Assembly: GCA_022562655.1 (NCBI GenBank)
Contig: JADFOU010000022.1
Location: 1 to 13,844, forward strand
Reading direction: 5' to 3'
Length of the DNA: 13,844 nt
Source of the DNA: a candidate division TA06 bacterium
GTDB taxonomy: Bacteria; Hydrothermota; DG-26; E44-bin18; JADFOU01
Shown piece after piece: positions 1 through 6,704 of the stretch (its first letter is position 1; each line of letters opens with the position of its first letter). The notes beneath the pieces were generated by a model. That model was given only the letters and a program-made list of their open reading frames with translations, was not told where the DNA came from and did no database searches. The position numbers and the translations under genes were made by a program.

Positions 1-61
1 AGGATTGGGTAAATGGTAAGAAAAAGTTATCCCAAATCGAGTACTTAAAACGAATAAAATC

Positions 62-90
62 TTGACAATTCGAAGAAAATGTAGTATATT
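62..90 (+). promoter_or_regulatory. sigma-70 promoter of the toxin-antitoxin operon
   Basis: A perfect -35 hexamer TTGACA (62-67) is followed after exactly 17 bp by TATATT (85-90), one mismatch from the -10 consensus. The antitoxin start codon is 41 nt beyond the -10 box. No other good promoter lies between this point and position 131, so this is the likely start site of the two-gene operon. Confidence 0.85.
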
Positions 91-114
91 TGTATAGACA
101 ATTGAATATACAAA
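89..114. promoter_or_regulatory. palindromic operator overlapping the -10 box
   Basis: Perfect 8-bp arms TTTGTATA (89-96) and TATACAAA (107-114) are separated by 10 nt, and the spacer itself carries a centred CAATTG (99-104). Symmetry therefore runs through the whole 26-bp site. It overlaps the end of the -10 hexamer and the expected transcription start. Phd/YefM antitoxins autorepress by binding short palindromes at this position, and YefM sites contain TGTACA-like cores. Assignment as the antitoxin's operator is inferred from position and symmetry. Confidence 0.75.
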
Positions 115-130
115 AATAAGGAGGATAATA

Positions 131-397
131 ATGAAATTTGCGACCATCCGAGAACTGAGTTCCGGCACCTCTCAAGTGCTTAAGGAGGTTGAATCTGAGG
201 ATGCGGTGATCATCACCAAGTTCGGGAAACCCCGCTATATCCTTTTGGAGATAAATGAGGACGAAATTGAAGATTTCATTTTGGCGAAGCACTACAACCT
301 TGAGAAGGAATTCGAGAGGGCCCGGGGAGAACTGAAGAGGGGGAAGACAAAGAGTCGCAAGGTTCTCCTGATCAAGGGAGCACGGGGTGGCCGATAG
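131..397 (+). CDS. Phd/YefM-family antitoxin
   Basis: This 88-residue protein has the usual size and pattern of type II antitoxins of the Phd/YefM fold. The N-terminal half (about residues 2-50) reads as a small DNA-binding dimerisation domain, with the family-typical run VIITKFGKPRYILL near residues 26-39. The rest is charged and helical, as expected for the segment that wraps and neutralises the toxin. The ATG has a strong Shine-Dalgarno AAGGAGG at 118-124, 6 nt upstream. The stop overlaps the toxin gene by 11 nt, so translation is probably coupled. Autoregulation through the palindrome at 89-114 is likely. The call rests on family pattern and on the RelE-like partner. Confidence 0.85.
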   Translation: MKFATIRELSSGTSQVLKEVESEDAVIITKFGKPRYILLEINEDEIEDFILAKHYNLEKEFERARGELKRGKTKSRKVLLIKGARGGR

Positions 398-683
398 ATT
401 CCGCGTTGAGTTTGCTTCCCAGGCACAAAAGGATTTATCGAAACTCCCAAGAGCAACCCGAGAAATCATTTTAAAGAAAACAAAGTTCTTGGAGAAAGAC
501 CCATTTCCACGAGGCAATCTCAAGAAGAAAATAAAAGGAATGAAATTTCCTCTTTTTAGGCTGCGAGTCAATACCCCAACTGACAGTTTTCGTCTCTTTT
601 ATGGGATTCACCAGCAAGTGGTTTTGATCCTCCGCATCGTATCGAAGAAGGAAGCAGACAGAGTTCTGAAGACTTTCCGCTGA
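387..683 (+). CDS. RelE/ParE-superfamily toxin
   Basis: The 98-residue basic protein matches the RelE/ParE toxin pattern. It opens FRVEFASQAQKDLSKLP, continues with a helical hairpin and a DPFP...KKKIKG turn (residues 38-51), then LFRLRV (56-61), RLFYGI (69-74) and a terminal VLILRIVSKKEADRVL segment (79-94). Such toxins are either ribosome-dependent mRNA endonucleases (RelE type) or gyrase poisons (ParE type). Arg58, Arg60, Arg69, Tyr72 and Arg83 fall where RelE-type enzymes carry functional basic and aromatic residues, but sequence alone does not settle the activity. The start is GTG at 387, with AAGGGAG at 374-380, inside the antitoxin's 3' end. This overlap keeps toxin synthesis coupled to antitoxin translation. 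The gene appears intact. Confidence 0.85.
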   Translation: MADRFRVEFASQAQKDLSKLPRATREIILKKTKFLEKDPFPRGNLKKKIKGMKFPLFRLRVNTPTDSFRLFYGIHQQVVLILRIVSKKEADRVLKTFR

Positions 684-694
684 AATTCAAAATT

Positions 695-721
695 CACCGC
701 AGAGACGCGGAGGGCGCAGAG
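695..721. repeat. 9-bp-periodic interspersed repeat, family B (copy 1)
   Basis: A roughly three-unit array of imperfect 9-mers of the type CGCAGAGAC/CGCGGAGGG lies just after the toxin stop codon. A related block occurs at 2272-2300, followed by A-rich units, and the A-rich version recurs at 13717-13793. The three copies suggest an interspersed repeat family rather than chance. Confidence 0.55.
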
Positions 722-750
722 TGATTCTATAGTTATAGTAATTGCGCTCC

Positions 751-822
751 GTCGCCAAAGCTATGGCCCGGCCTTCGCAGCCGCTTCGGCGGAGTTGGCA
801 GCGTCGGCGACCAAGTGCCAAT
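751..822. repeat. nested inverted repeats between convergent genes
   Basis: The spacer between the toxin and the amidase (convergent genes) contains GTCGCC (751-756) with GGCGAC (806-811), an internal CCGC-TTCG-GCGG hairpin with a UUCG-type tetraloop (781-792), and TTGGCA (796-801) with TGCCAA (817-822). It can fold on either strand and may act as a two-way transcription barrier, but no T-tract follows. The CGCC...GGCG motif resembles the hairpin at 10462-10490. Confidence 0.55.
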
Positions 823-837
823 TGCCACTGCTACTGA

Positions 838-2355
838 CTATTGATTCAGCCTCTCCTCATAGACACTTTTGAATTTTTTAATCCCCTGATAAATCCCTTC
901 TGCAATCTTCTCCTGAAATTTTCTCTGCTTGAGGAGCCTCTCCTCTTTCGCATTGGTAAGGAAGGCCGTCTCCACTAAGATTGCGGGGCAGTAGTTGTGT
1001 GAAAGGACATAGAACCCTGCCTGGTTAATCCCTCGATTTTCAATGGGAACCCTCTTCGCCATCTCCTCCTGGACCATCTCTGCTAAATGACTTGACTCAT
1101 TCAGAAACTCAATTTGAGCCATATCAGAAAGAATGGACTGAAGAGTTGCTGTGGTCTTTTGGGGATGCTCTTCTAAGAGGAGGACCGCGTTCTCCCTTGC
1201 CTCTACCGCTCGTGCCCAATCGGTCTTGGCAACAGAGAGAAAATATGTCTCCACCCCACCGGAACGGCGTCTTTTGGGAGAGGCGTTACAGTGGATGCTG
1301 ACAAAGAGATCCGCTTTTGTTTTCTCAGCAATCTCCGCACGACCGCTTAAAGGGATAAAGATATCCTTGTTTCGAGTCATCACCACTTTCACTTTCAAAC
1401 GCTTCTCCAAAAGTCTCTTCACTTTCTTGGCAATCGCCAGAACGATATCTTTCTCCTTCACACCCTTCGGTGAAACAGCCCCTGGATCTTTTCCTCCATG
1501 CCCTGGATCTAAAACGATCACTTCCAGCTGGATACCCTTCTCCCTTTTTTCCTTTGGCATAGGGGTGAAGGTGATTCGAATTTCCTCAGAATCAGACTCA
1601 ACCTTCCCCTCAAATCCCTTCTCTAAATGGAAAAGAATCTTGGCAGAGCGATCCAACTGCTCCCCCTCCATTTTCCGGAGGGCTCCAAACCGCTGAGAGA
1701 AGGTAAATTCCTCCGGCCGCATCCTCCCCCCTTCAATCCGGAGGATCAGCCTCCCCATTTCTGTAGTGGTCGTTTCCAATCGGAGGGGGCCATCAATCTT
1801 GAGAATCACCTCCGTCTTCAGGAGGTCTCCTCGCAAATTAACCCCCCGGATATTCCGGGGGCTCCCCTCAACGACAAGTCTCCGTTTCGAAGGGAACCAG
1901 CGGATATCTCTCCCTATGAGGAGGTCAAAAAGGTCTCCTAAGATTTCAAAGGGGATCAGGGGCTCACCCTTTTCAAGTCGGGAAGAGAGGGGGTAGGCTT
2001 CGAGACTCCCATCTACACGAACAAAGGGGTTCTCCGGTATGAAGACCACCTCATGTCCCTCTACCTGGATGGAAAAACTCCTCCCGTTCCCATCCCAAAC
2101 CAGGGTCCCTCCCACAACCCTCGCCCATTCTGCTCCGAAGAGATAGTCAACTTTCCCTCTCTTCAGTCCCTGGATAGAGATGGTCCTCCCTTGATAGAGA
2201 ACCTCAACCTTTTTGGCAAAGGAATCATACGGGAGGATGAAAAAGAAAAAAAGAAAAACGAAAAATAGAATGCACCGCGGAGACGCAGAGATAACAAAAG
2301 ATCTATTTACCACAAAAGTATAAAGAACACAAAGGCATTTGTATGAGAGAGACAT
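838..2355 (-). CDS. N-acetylmuramoyl-L-alanine amidase (stalk, AMIN, Amidase_3)
   Basis: This 505-residue exported zinc amidase cleaves the bond between N-acetylmuramic acid and the stem peptide in the periplasm. A hydrophobic segment (about residues 29-42) followed by DSFA-KK looks like a signal peptide. Residues 48-163 resemble the copper-amine-oxidase-N-terminal-like stalk domain, 166-265 fit an AMIN domain (septal or cell-wall targeting), and 278-495 form Amidase_3. Zinc ligands are visible as His286 (DPGHGG), Glu301 (KEKD) and His355 (SIHCNAS), with catalytic Glu462 in LVETAFLTN. The total is somewhat longer than common AmiC-type enzymes because of the extra domain. The start is uncertain: the first 28 or so codons read through the antisense of a family B repeat, and neither ATG 2355 nor an in-frame GTG at codon 15 has a convincing ribosome binding site. 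The gene stands alone, convergent with the toxin and divergent from 2439. Confidence 0.93.
   Translation of the reverse strand: MSLSYKCLCVLYTFVVNRSFVISASPRCILFFVFLFFFFILPYDSFAKKVEVLYQGRTISIQGLKRGKVDYLFGAEWARVVGGTLVWDGNGRSFSIQVEGHEVVFIPENPFVRVDGSLEAYPLSSRLEKGEPLIPFEILGDLFDLLIGRDIRWFPSKRRLVVEGSPRNIRGVNLRGDLLKTEVILKIDGPLRLETTTTEMGRLILRIEGGRMRPEEFTFSQRFGALRKMEGEQLDRSAKILFHLEKGFEGKVESDSEEIRITFTPMPKEKREKGIQLEVIVLDPGHGGKDPGAVSPKGVKEKDIVLAIAKKVKRLLEKRLKVKVVMTRNKDIFIPLSGRAEIAEKTKADLFVSIHCNASPKRRRSGGVETYFLSVAKTDWARAVEARENAVLLLEEHPQKTTATLQSILSDMAQIEFLNESSHLAEMVQEEMAKRVPIENRGINQAGFYVLSHNYCPAILVETAFLTNAKEERLLKQRKFQEKIAEGIYQGIKKFKSVYEERLNQ
2272..2336. repeat. 9-bp-periodic interspersed repeat, family B (copy 2)
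   Basis: A CACCGCGGAGACGCAGAG block is followed within 65 nt by an A-rich block of ACCACAAAAG and ACACAAAGG type units. On the minus strand it underlies the first codons of the amidase reading frame (residues 7-28), which may therefore not be translated, or may be a repeat-derived extension. Confidence 0.6.
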
Positions 2356-2377
2356 CGGATTTACAATCTTTTTGTAT

Positions 2378-2403
2378 CAAGAATTCTGGAAATAAAATTC
2401 TTG
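2378..2403. promoter_or_regulatory. inverted repeat in the divergent intergenic region
   Basis: Perfect 8-bp arms CAAGAATT (2378-2385) and AATTCTTG (2396-2403) are separated by 10 nt. The site lies between the divergent amidase and 114-residue membrane protein genes, 35 nt before the latter's start. It may be an operator or simply a short palindrome; no regulator gene is adjacent. I could not identify a convincing promoter for the plus-strand gene here. Confidence 0.35.
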
Positions 2404-2438
2404 TGTCTTAATGGTTTAAAAGAGAAAGGAGGTGAAGA

Positions 2439-2783
2439 ATGGAATTTTTACTCCTCGGAGGGATGATTCTTCTCATGTCCCTCTTCTCTAAGGTGCCGGC
2501 GATGAAGCAGGCCAACAAAGCCCTTGCGGGTCTTCAGATCCCCATCGGGATTGTCGTATTTGTGGTGGGACTTTCCATAATGATGGGACCCGTGGAATCT
2601 GGTTACCGACCTTTCTTCGCTGGGATTATGGGGGTGATAGCGGGTGCAACCCTCGTGATCAACCTCTTCAAACTGATCCCGAAGGCGGAGGAGACTATTG
2701 ATCGAGTCACCATGATCCTGGCGCCCTTTCACGTTCTCATCGGTAGTGTCACCATCATCGCAGCCTTGACGGCTATGTTCTGA
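2439..2783 (+). CDS. small four-span membrane protein of unknown function
   Basis: I do not recognise a family. The 114-residue product is almost wholly hydrophobic, with likely membrane segments near residues 2-15, 31-49, 59-77 and 92-113. These are joined by short loops with a few charges (KQANK, KLIPKAEE). There is no signal peptidase site and there are no metal- or redox-type motifs. The ATG has a near-ideal Shine-Dalgarno, AAAGGAGGTGA (2425-2435), implying strong translation. It is the first gene of the plus-strand run; 29 nt separate it from the barrel protein, so the two are probably co-transcribed. A structural or assembly partner of the envelope genes downstream is plausible but is inference only. 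Confidence 0.75.
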   Translation: MEFLLLGGMILLMSLFSKVPAMKQANKALAGLQIPIGIVVFVVGLSIMMGPVESGYRPFFAGIMGVIAGATLVINLFKLIPKAEETIDRVTMILAPFHVLIGSVTIIAALTAMF

Positions 2784-2812
2784 TTTGAATCCGCCTCAGT
2801 CGGAGGGAAAGA

Positions 2813-5065
2813 ATGGCATTCCCCGTATACATCCCAGTACTTTTGATCTCCACAGGGACAAGTCTTCTGTCTGCTCCACAGTTTGAGATCAATTCTACTT
2901 CACAGAGCGGAAACAATTCTGCTTCTAAGAATGAGGCCCGTTCTGTTCTGAAAAATGTGTCCTATTCTGCTTCGCAGATTGGAAACTATTCTGCATCGCA
3001 GATCTTCGGTTCCTTTGAAATTCTCCACATCCCCAGGAGAACGGCTACCGAGGGAGAAGCCATCACAATTGAAGTGGCTGTCACTCGACCTCTCCAAGTC
3101 CGAAAAGGTGAGTTGCGATGGAGGCCTGAATCGGCAGGAGGATTCCAAGGGATCCCCATGGTGCGAGAGGGGGAATATTTTGTTGGCAAGATTCCCTTGA
3201 AGCAATCGAAGGTCTACGAAGGTGAATCGCAGGGAGATCCCGTAGGATCCTCAGGAAAACGGATTGAATATTACATCCAGATGGTCTCCACATCGGGAAA
3301 GATCGTAACTCTGCCGGAAGTGAATCCCGCCTTATTCCCCTTTGAGATAGAGATCTTTCCTTCCTGGCTTGAAATCCTGACCCCCCTGCCCGGTGAAAGG
3401 ATTCGAGAGGATATTCCTGAGATAGCAGGGCTCTTCTCTCCTCCCGCCAGATCCGAAGAGATCTCCGTCTATTTGGATGGTCAGCTAATAGAATTTGAGA
3501 TCATTCGAACTCACGGCCCTGAAATCGGAGATCCTGTCCTGAATCAAGTTCGGGATCATTCAGAACCTGGTTTTGGGGAGGGTGCTGCCGGCTTCCTCAT
3601 TCTCCCACAAGAGCCTCTCCAACCCGGTACTCACACAGTGACCGTGGTGAAGGAGGGAGTGGGGCGGCGATCCTGGAGTTTTGACATCTTGTCCAGCCCC
3701 CAAACCGTCTTGGGGGGGCCGGGTAGGGGCAATGTTCATGGAAGCCTCTCCCCTGCTTTACAATATGGGAGTCAAACTGGGCAAGGAGGCAATCTTCCCT
3801 ATCCCGAAGGGACCTTCTTCCTTCTCGATGGGTATGGGGTTGGCTTCGTTCAGGACGTTTCCTTCTATGGATGGCTTTCCCGGGATCCTACCTATGGAGA
3901 TCCATTTCGATTTGGAGGAGAGGTGTCGAAGGGAGGGGTCACTTTCGGATTTGGAGATCTCTATCCCTCCTTCTCCGAATTCACCCTCTCCGGCCTCTCT
4001 CCAAGAGGGATTGAGACGAGGTTCTCCTATGGAGTGTGGGGTTTTGATCTTGTCGCATTACGAACCCAAAGAGCTGAATCCCTCTTTGTTCCCTATGATC
4101 AGTATCTTTTGGGAGCGAGGGCGACCTTACGCCCTTTTGAGAACTCTTCGATTCAGCTATTGAAGAAGTTGACCATTACCACAGCAGTTCTCTCGGGTTG
4201 GGAGGATTCAACCTCTCAGGTCAGCCTCTCAGCAGTTCCGGAGGAAAATCAACTCTATGCCCTTGGCTTTCAAATTGATCTCACAGAGCAGTTTCGCATT
4301 CGAGGAGAATTTGCCCGGAGCCATCATGATCGGGATCGAAACATCAGTCCAGTAGTGGATGAGGCTTATGAGGTGGAGGCCTCCTTTCGAGGGCTTCCTG
4401 TGGGAATTTCCCTTCAATATGAAGAGATTGGCGGAGACTATTTCTCCTTTGGAAGTCCTCACTTAGAGACCGGTCGGAAAGGTCCTTCTCTTCATCTGGA
4501 TTGGGTGGCTCCTCAACTTTCCATGAGGGGTGGATACGGTCACTTCCTCTCCGATGGGGAGATGGAACCCGCCTGGAACAGAGCGGATGGTAAGGTTCAA
4601 TTCACATTAAGAGATCATTCTCAATCGTATGCCTCAGGCGGATTCGATACCGATCTCTATCTACTTCTTAACTGGATTGACAAGCGACCCCTCTATGATT
4701 CCAAAAGCATAACGGGAGGGCTTACCCTTCGGGTGCCTCCCTTTACCTTTCGAGGAAGCCACACCGAGGTCTGGACGAATTTCACCGCAGAGACTCGAAC
4801 GCAGATGGAGAGTGGAGGCGTCGAATGGAGGAGCCTGAATGACCAACTCTCTACCCTTTTTGAATATCAAGCCAATCGCTCTAGGTCTTCCGATGCTCTC
4901 TTGAATCAGGTGAGAAACATGCCAAGTGTGAGGATCGAATATCGGCCAACACCCCGGGATCAATTTGAACTGCGAGGGAATTGGATTGACCTGAGGGATG
5001 AAGTGATTCCCTCATTCAATTACAACCAACAGGTGATTCGGTTCATTTATACCAGAAGATTTTGA
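2813..5065 (+). CDS. outer-membrane beta-barrel protein with N-terminal Ig-like domains
   Basis: The 750-residue product begins with a short signal peptide (about 1-21, ending LLSA). An octapeptide tandem repeat follows (27-66), then a beta-rich Ig/FN3-like domain (about 67-183). A second Ig-like domain (about 185-292) has ILTPLPGE, SVYLDGQ and SWSF motifs. Residues from about 305 to 750 alternate short polar turns with amphipathic strands rich in aromatics and glycine. The chain ends FIYTRRF, a C-terminal aromatic typical of barrels inserted by the BAM machinery. No TonB-box plug domain or known porin signature is apparent, so cargo is unknown. The start has GGAGGG at 2802-2807. The second Ig-like domain resembles the periplasmic domain of the anti-sigma factor at 6048-6704, which links this gene to the sigma operon. 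The barrel call rests on strand pattern and C-terminus. Confidence 0.75.
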   Translation: MAFPVYIPVLLISTGTSLLSAPQFEINSTSQSGNNSASKNEARSVLKNVSYSASQIGNYSASQIFGSFEILHIPRRTATEGEAITIEVAVTRPLQVRKGELRWRPESAGGFQGIPMVREGEYFVGKIPLKQSKVYEGESQGDPVGSSGKRIEYYIQMVSTSGKIVTLPEVNPALFPFEIEIFPSWLEILTPLPGERIREDIPEIAGLFSPPARSEEISVYLDGQLIEFEIIRTHGPEIGDPVLNQVRDHSEPGFGEGAAGFLILPQEPLQPGTHTVTVVKEGVGRRSWSFDILSSPQTVLGGPGRGNVHGSLSPALQYGSQTGQGGNLPYPEGTFFLLDGYGVGFVQDVSFYGWLSRDPTYGDPFRFGGEVSKGGVTFGFGDLYPSFSEFTLSGLSPRGIETRFSYGVWGFDLVALRTQRAESLFVPYDQYLLGARATLRPFENSSIQLLKKLTITTAVLSGWEDSTSQVSLSAVPEENQLYALGFQIDLTEQFRIRGEFARSHHDRDRNISPVVDEAYEVEASFRGLPVGISLQYEEIGGDYFSFGSPHLETGRKGPSLHLDWVAPQLSMRGGYGHFLSDGEMEPAWNRADGKVQFTLRDHSQSYASGGFDTDLYLLLNWIDKRPLYDSKSITGGLTLRVPPFTFRGSHTEVWTNFTAETRTQMESGGVEWRSLNDQLSTLFEYQANRSRSSDALLNQVRNMPSVRIEYRPTPRDQFELRGNWIDLRDEVIPSFNYNQQVIRFIYTRRF
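2891..3010 (+). repeat. five tandem 24-bp (8-residue) repeats inside the barrel gene
   Basis: Five consecutive in-frame 24-bp units start at 2891, 2915, 2939, 2963 and 2987. They encode NSTSQSGN, NSASKNEA, RSVLKNVS, YSASQIGN and YSASQIFG. Units 4 and 5 are nearly identical at the DNA level over their first 16 nt, while the third is most diverged. The tract forms a Ser/Asn-rich linker between the signal peptide and the first folded domain. Confidence 0.8.
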
Positions 5066-5094
5066 AAACCAGTTAAAGAAAGGAAGGGTGCGAG

Positions 5095-5343
5095 ATGGTG
5101 CTTTGGGTTGTTGTGATGGTGGTCATGGCTTTCGCTTCGTTTATGCAGGATCTCCTCTCCTACTATGGGAGGATTCCACCGCCTAACACCGTCTTCTGGG
5201 CCGTTGTGTGGAATGTTCTCCTTCTTCTTGTCGCTTTAGGAATCCTGTATCGGATGGCAATGAGTCAGAAGGTCGGGGAGAAGGAGGCACTGATCCAGAA
5301 AGTGGAAGAGTTAGAGGCGAAACTGAAGGAAAGGGAGAGTTGA
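5095..5343 (+). CDS. small membrane protein with C-terminal coiled coil, unknown function
   Basis: No family is recognised. The 82-residue product has a hydrophobic N-terminus (about 2-16), a second clear membrane span (33-53, FWAVVWNVLLLLVALGILYRM) and a highly charged coiled-coil-like tail (about 58-81, EALIQKVEELEAKLKERE). With two spans both ends would lie on the same side; which side cannot be fixed. Its ATG has AGGAAGGG at 5081-5088 and lies 29 nt after the barrel gene's stop, consistent with co-transcription. It is separated by 147 nt, which contain an ECF-type promoter, from the sigma gene. The coiled coil suggests oligomerisation or a protein partner. Confidence 0.75.
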   Translation: MVLWVVVMVVMAFASFMQDLLSYYGRIPPPNTVFWAVVWNVLLLLVALGILYRMAMSQKVGEKEALIQKVEELEAKLKERES

Positions 5344-5411
5344 GGGGAAGGAGTAGGGTGCCCTTACCCGACGATGAGAGTCTAAGTCCGCCAAACAAAA
5401 CCCTTTTTCTG

Positions 5412-5440
5412 GGAACTTTTTACTCAAAGATCCTCTCTAA
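5412..5440 (+). promoter_or_regulatory. ECF-type promoter, probably autoregulatory
   Basis: GGAACTT (5412-5418) is followed after 17 nt by TCTAA (5436-5440). This closely fits the E. coli sigma-E/AlgU style of promoter (GGAACTT, about 16-17 nt, TCTnA). It lies about 50 nt upstream of an ECF sigma gene, the position expected for positive autoregulation. No comparable sigma-70 promoter is seen in the same gap. That the neighbouring sigma factor is the one recognising it is inferred. Confidence 0.7.
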
Positions 5441-5467
5441 AAGCAAGAAGTCTCTATCTCAGGAGAG

Positions 5468-5494
5468 ATGGGACACTTTGTCACCTTTTCATGA
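5468..5494 (+). other. possible 8-codon leader ORF ending on the sigma start codon
   Basis: An ATG directly after AGGAGAG (5461-5467) opens an eight-residue frame (MGHFVTFS) whose TGA overlaps the sigma factor ATG in an ATGA junction (5491-5494). The sigma ATG itself has no nearby Shine-Dalgarno, so re-initiation from this mini-ORF could provide translation. The spacing between GGAG and the leader ATG is short (2 nt), which weakens the case. Confidence 0.25.
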
Positions 5495-6030
5495 CGCGCG
5501 AGAAGATCACCTTTGAAGAGATTGTCAAGAGATATGACAAGAGGCTCTTCAACACCATTTACTGGATGGTGGGGAATTATGAAGAGGCTCAGGATCTCAC
5601 CCAGGATACCTTTCTCCTGATTCATAAGGCCCTTCCTAAATTCCGCGGGGAATCGGATATCTATACCTGGATCTACCGGATTGCCGTTAATCAGTGTAAG
5701 AGGTTTCGACGAAAGCAAAAGATGAGGAAGTTCTTCTCCCTGGATGAGAAGGCAAAGGAGGTGGAGAGCCTCGATCGGGTGGGCGAAAAGAATCCAGAGG
5801 TGGGAGCAGAATGGAATGAGATGAGCCAGATCCTCCATAAAAAGGTGGCTTTGCTCCCCCAGCATTACAGGGAGGCGATGATTCTTCGGTATTTTCAGGG
5901 ACTTTCCTATGAAGAGATTTCCGAAACCTTGAAGATCCCTCTTGGAACAGTAAGATCCCGTCTCTCGAGAGGGAGAATGGATCTCTTGAGAAAGATGAAA
6001 GATCTTGATCTAAATCATAGACAATGGTAA
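5491..6030 (+). CDS. ECF-family RNA polymerase sigma factor
   Basis: This 179-residue protein has the two-domain build of extracytoplasmic-function sigma factors. Sigma region 2 (about 12-75) includes YEEAQDLTQDTFLLIHKAL and FRGESDIYTWIYRIAVNQC, covering core binding and -10 recognition. Region 4 (about 112-166) includes LLPQHYREAMILRYFQGLSYEE and IPLGTVRSRLSRGR, the -35 binding helix-turn-helix. Length and spacing are normal and the gene is intact. It is followed by its probable antagonist (17 nt gap) and preceded by a GGAACTT-type promoter it may itself use. The ATG lacks a clear ribosome binding site; a short leader ORF overlaps it. It would direct RNA polymerase to envelope-response promoters when released from the membrane-bound anti-sigma factor. 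Confidence 0.95.
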   Translation: MTREKITFEEIVKRYDKRLFNTIYWMVGNYEEAQDLTQDTFLLIHKALPKFRGESDIYTWIYRIAVNQCKRFRRKQKMRKFFSLDEKAKEVESLDRVGEKNPEVGAEWNEMSQILHKKVALLPQHYREAMILRYFQGLSYEEISETLKIPLGTVRSRLSRGRMDLLRKMKDLDLNHRQW

Positions 6031-6047
6031 GCATTGGATGAGCAAGA

Positions 6048-6704
6048 GTGAATTTGCCGAGACCCATGACAGATAAAAAGAGAGAAATGGATTGCCAAAC
6101 CATTGAACTTCTTCTTCAAGGTGTTCTGGATGGAGAAGTAACTCCGAAGGAGAGGGGTGAATTTCTTTCCCATCTGGAAGGATGTCCTTCTTGTCGGAAA
6201 GAGTTTGAGAGAAGCAAAAGAATTCGAGATCTCTTCCGGAAGGAGTGGGAACTGCCGGAGGGGTTTCGAGAGAACCTCTATGCCCGCATTGAAGAGAAGA
6301 CTGGGAGGGTCGGGGTATGGCCAAGAGTTGCCTGGGTGGGTGGATTGGCTACCCTTCTCCTCCTTGTATCTTTTTCTTTGTGGAATCGGAGGTCTGCAGA
6401 GCAGAGTAAGGGGGTCTCACTATCAGAGCCTTCCAGGATCCATATTGTAACCCCTGCGCTGGGTGAGGTGATGTCAGGGGAGGGGGTCGATATCTGTGCC
6501 GCTTTTTACCCGTCCCGGAGGGAAAAGTCCAGCGTCCACCTCTGGATTGACGATCAGGAGGTTACAGAAAAGGCGGAGATCTCCCAGGACTTCGTTCTCA
6601 TCACAGAGACTCTACAGGAGGGATACCATCGGGTTAGGGTACAATTGGAAGATGACAAGGGAGAGGTTCTGGAAGAAGTGAGCTGGACTTTCTATGCCCT
6701 GTAA
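6048..6704 (+). CDS. membrane anti-sigma factor with zinc-finger (zf-HC2-type) domain
   Basis: This 218-residue single-span protein follows the ECF sigma gene. A cytoplasmic anti-sigma domain contains Cys16 and the HLEGCPSC motif (His42, Cys46, Cys49), the zinc-binding pattern of ZAS-type anti-sigma factors. One membrane segment lies at about 94-112. Residues 125-218 form a periplasmic beta-rich domain with IVTPALGE (133-140), VHLWIDDQ (163-170) and a closing VSWTF, resembling the second Ig-like domain of the barrel protein at 2813-5065. It should hold the sigma factor at the inner membrane and release it on an envelope signal. The start is uncertain: GTG 6048 is taken because GGATGAG (6036-6042) precedes it, but ATG 6066 or ATG 6087 (giving an MDC start) are also possible. 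It overlaps the next frame by 11 nt. Confidence 0.9.
   Translation: MNLPRPMTDKKREMDCQTIELLLQGVLDGEVTPKERGEFLSHLEGCPSCRKEFERSKRIRDLFRKEWELPEGFRENLYARIEEKTGRVGVWPRVAWVGGLATLLLLVSFSLWNRRSAEQSKGVSLSEPSRIHIVTPALGEVMSGEGVDICAAFYPSRREKSSVHLWIDDQEVTEKAEISQDFVLITETLQEGYHRVRVQLEDDKGEVLEEVSWTFYAL

Noticed and set aside
1..61. imperfect inverted repeat (GATTGGGT and ATCCCAAATC) at the window's left edge
   Set aside because: Pairing is interrupted and the flanking gene is outside the window, so no function can be assigned.
1151..1696. 181-codon open frame on the plus strand opposite the amidase
   Set aside because: It lies antisense to the zinc-ligand and AMIN-coding parts of a clear gene, has no recognisable domain or ribosome binding site, and its composition is that of a shadow frame.
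2372..2398. sigma-70 promoter (TTGTAT and TAAAAT) for the 114-residue membrane protein
   Set aside because: The spacing is 15 bp and the -35 match is weak; not strong enough to annotate.
5356..5369. hairpin GGGT/ACCC after the 82-residue protein as a terminator
   Set aside because: Only a 4-bp stem with no adjacent T-tract, so read-through into the sigma operon cannot be excluded.
5208..5516. 102-codon frame spanning the gap before the sigma gene
   Set aside because: It overlaps two better-supported genes and runs through the ECF-type promoter; no ribosome binding site and no domain.
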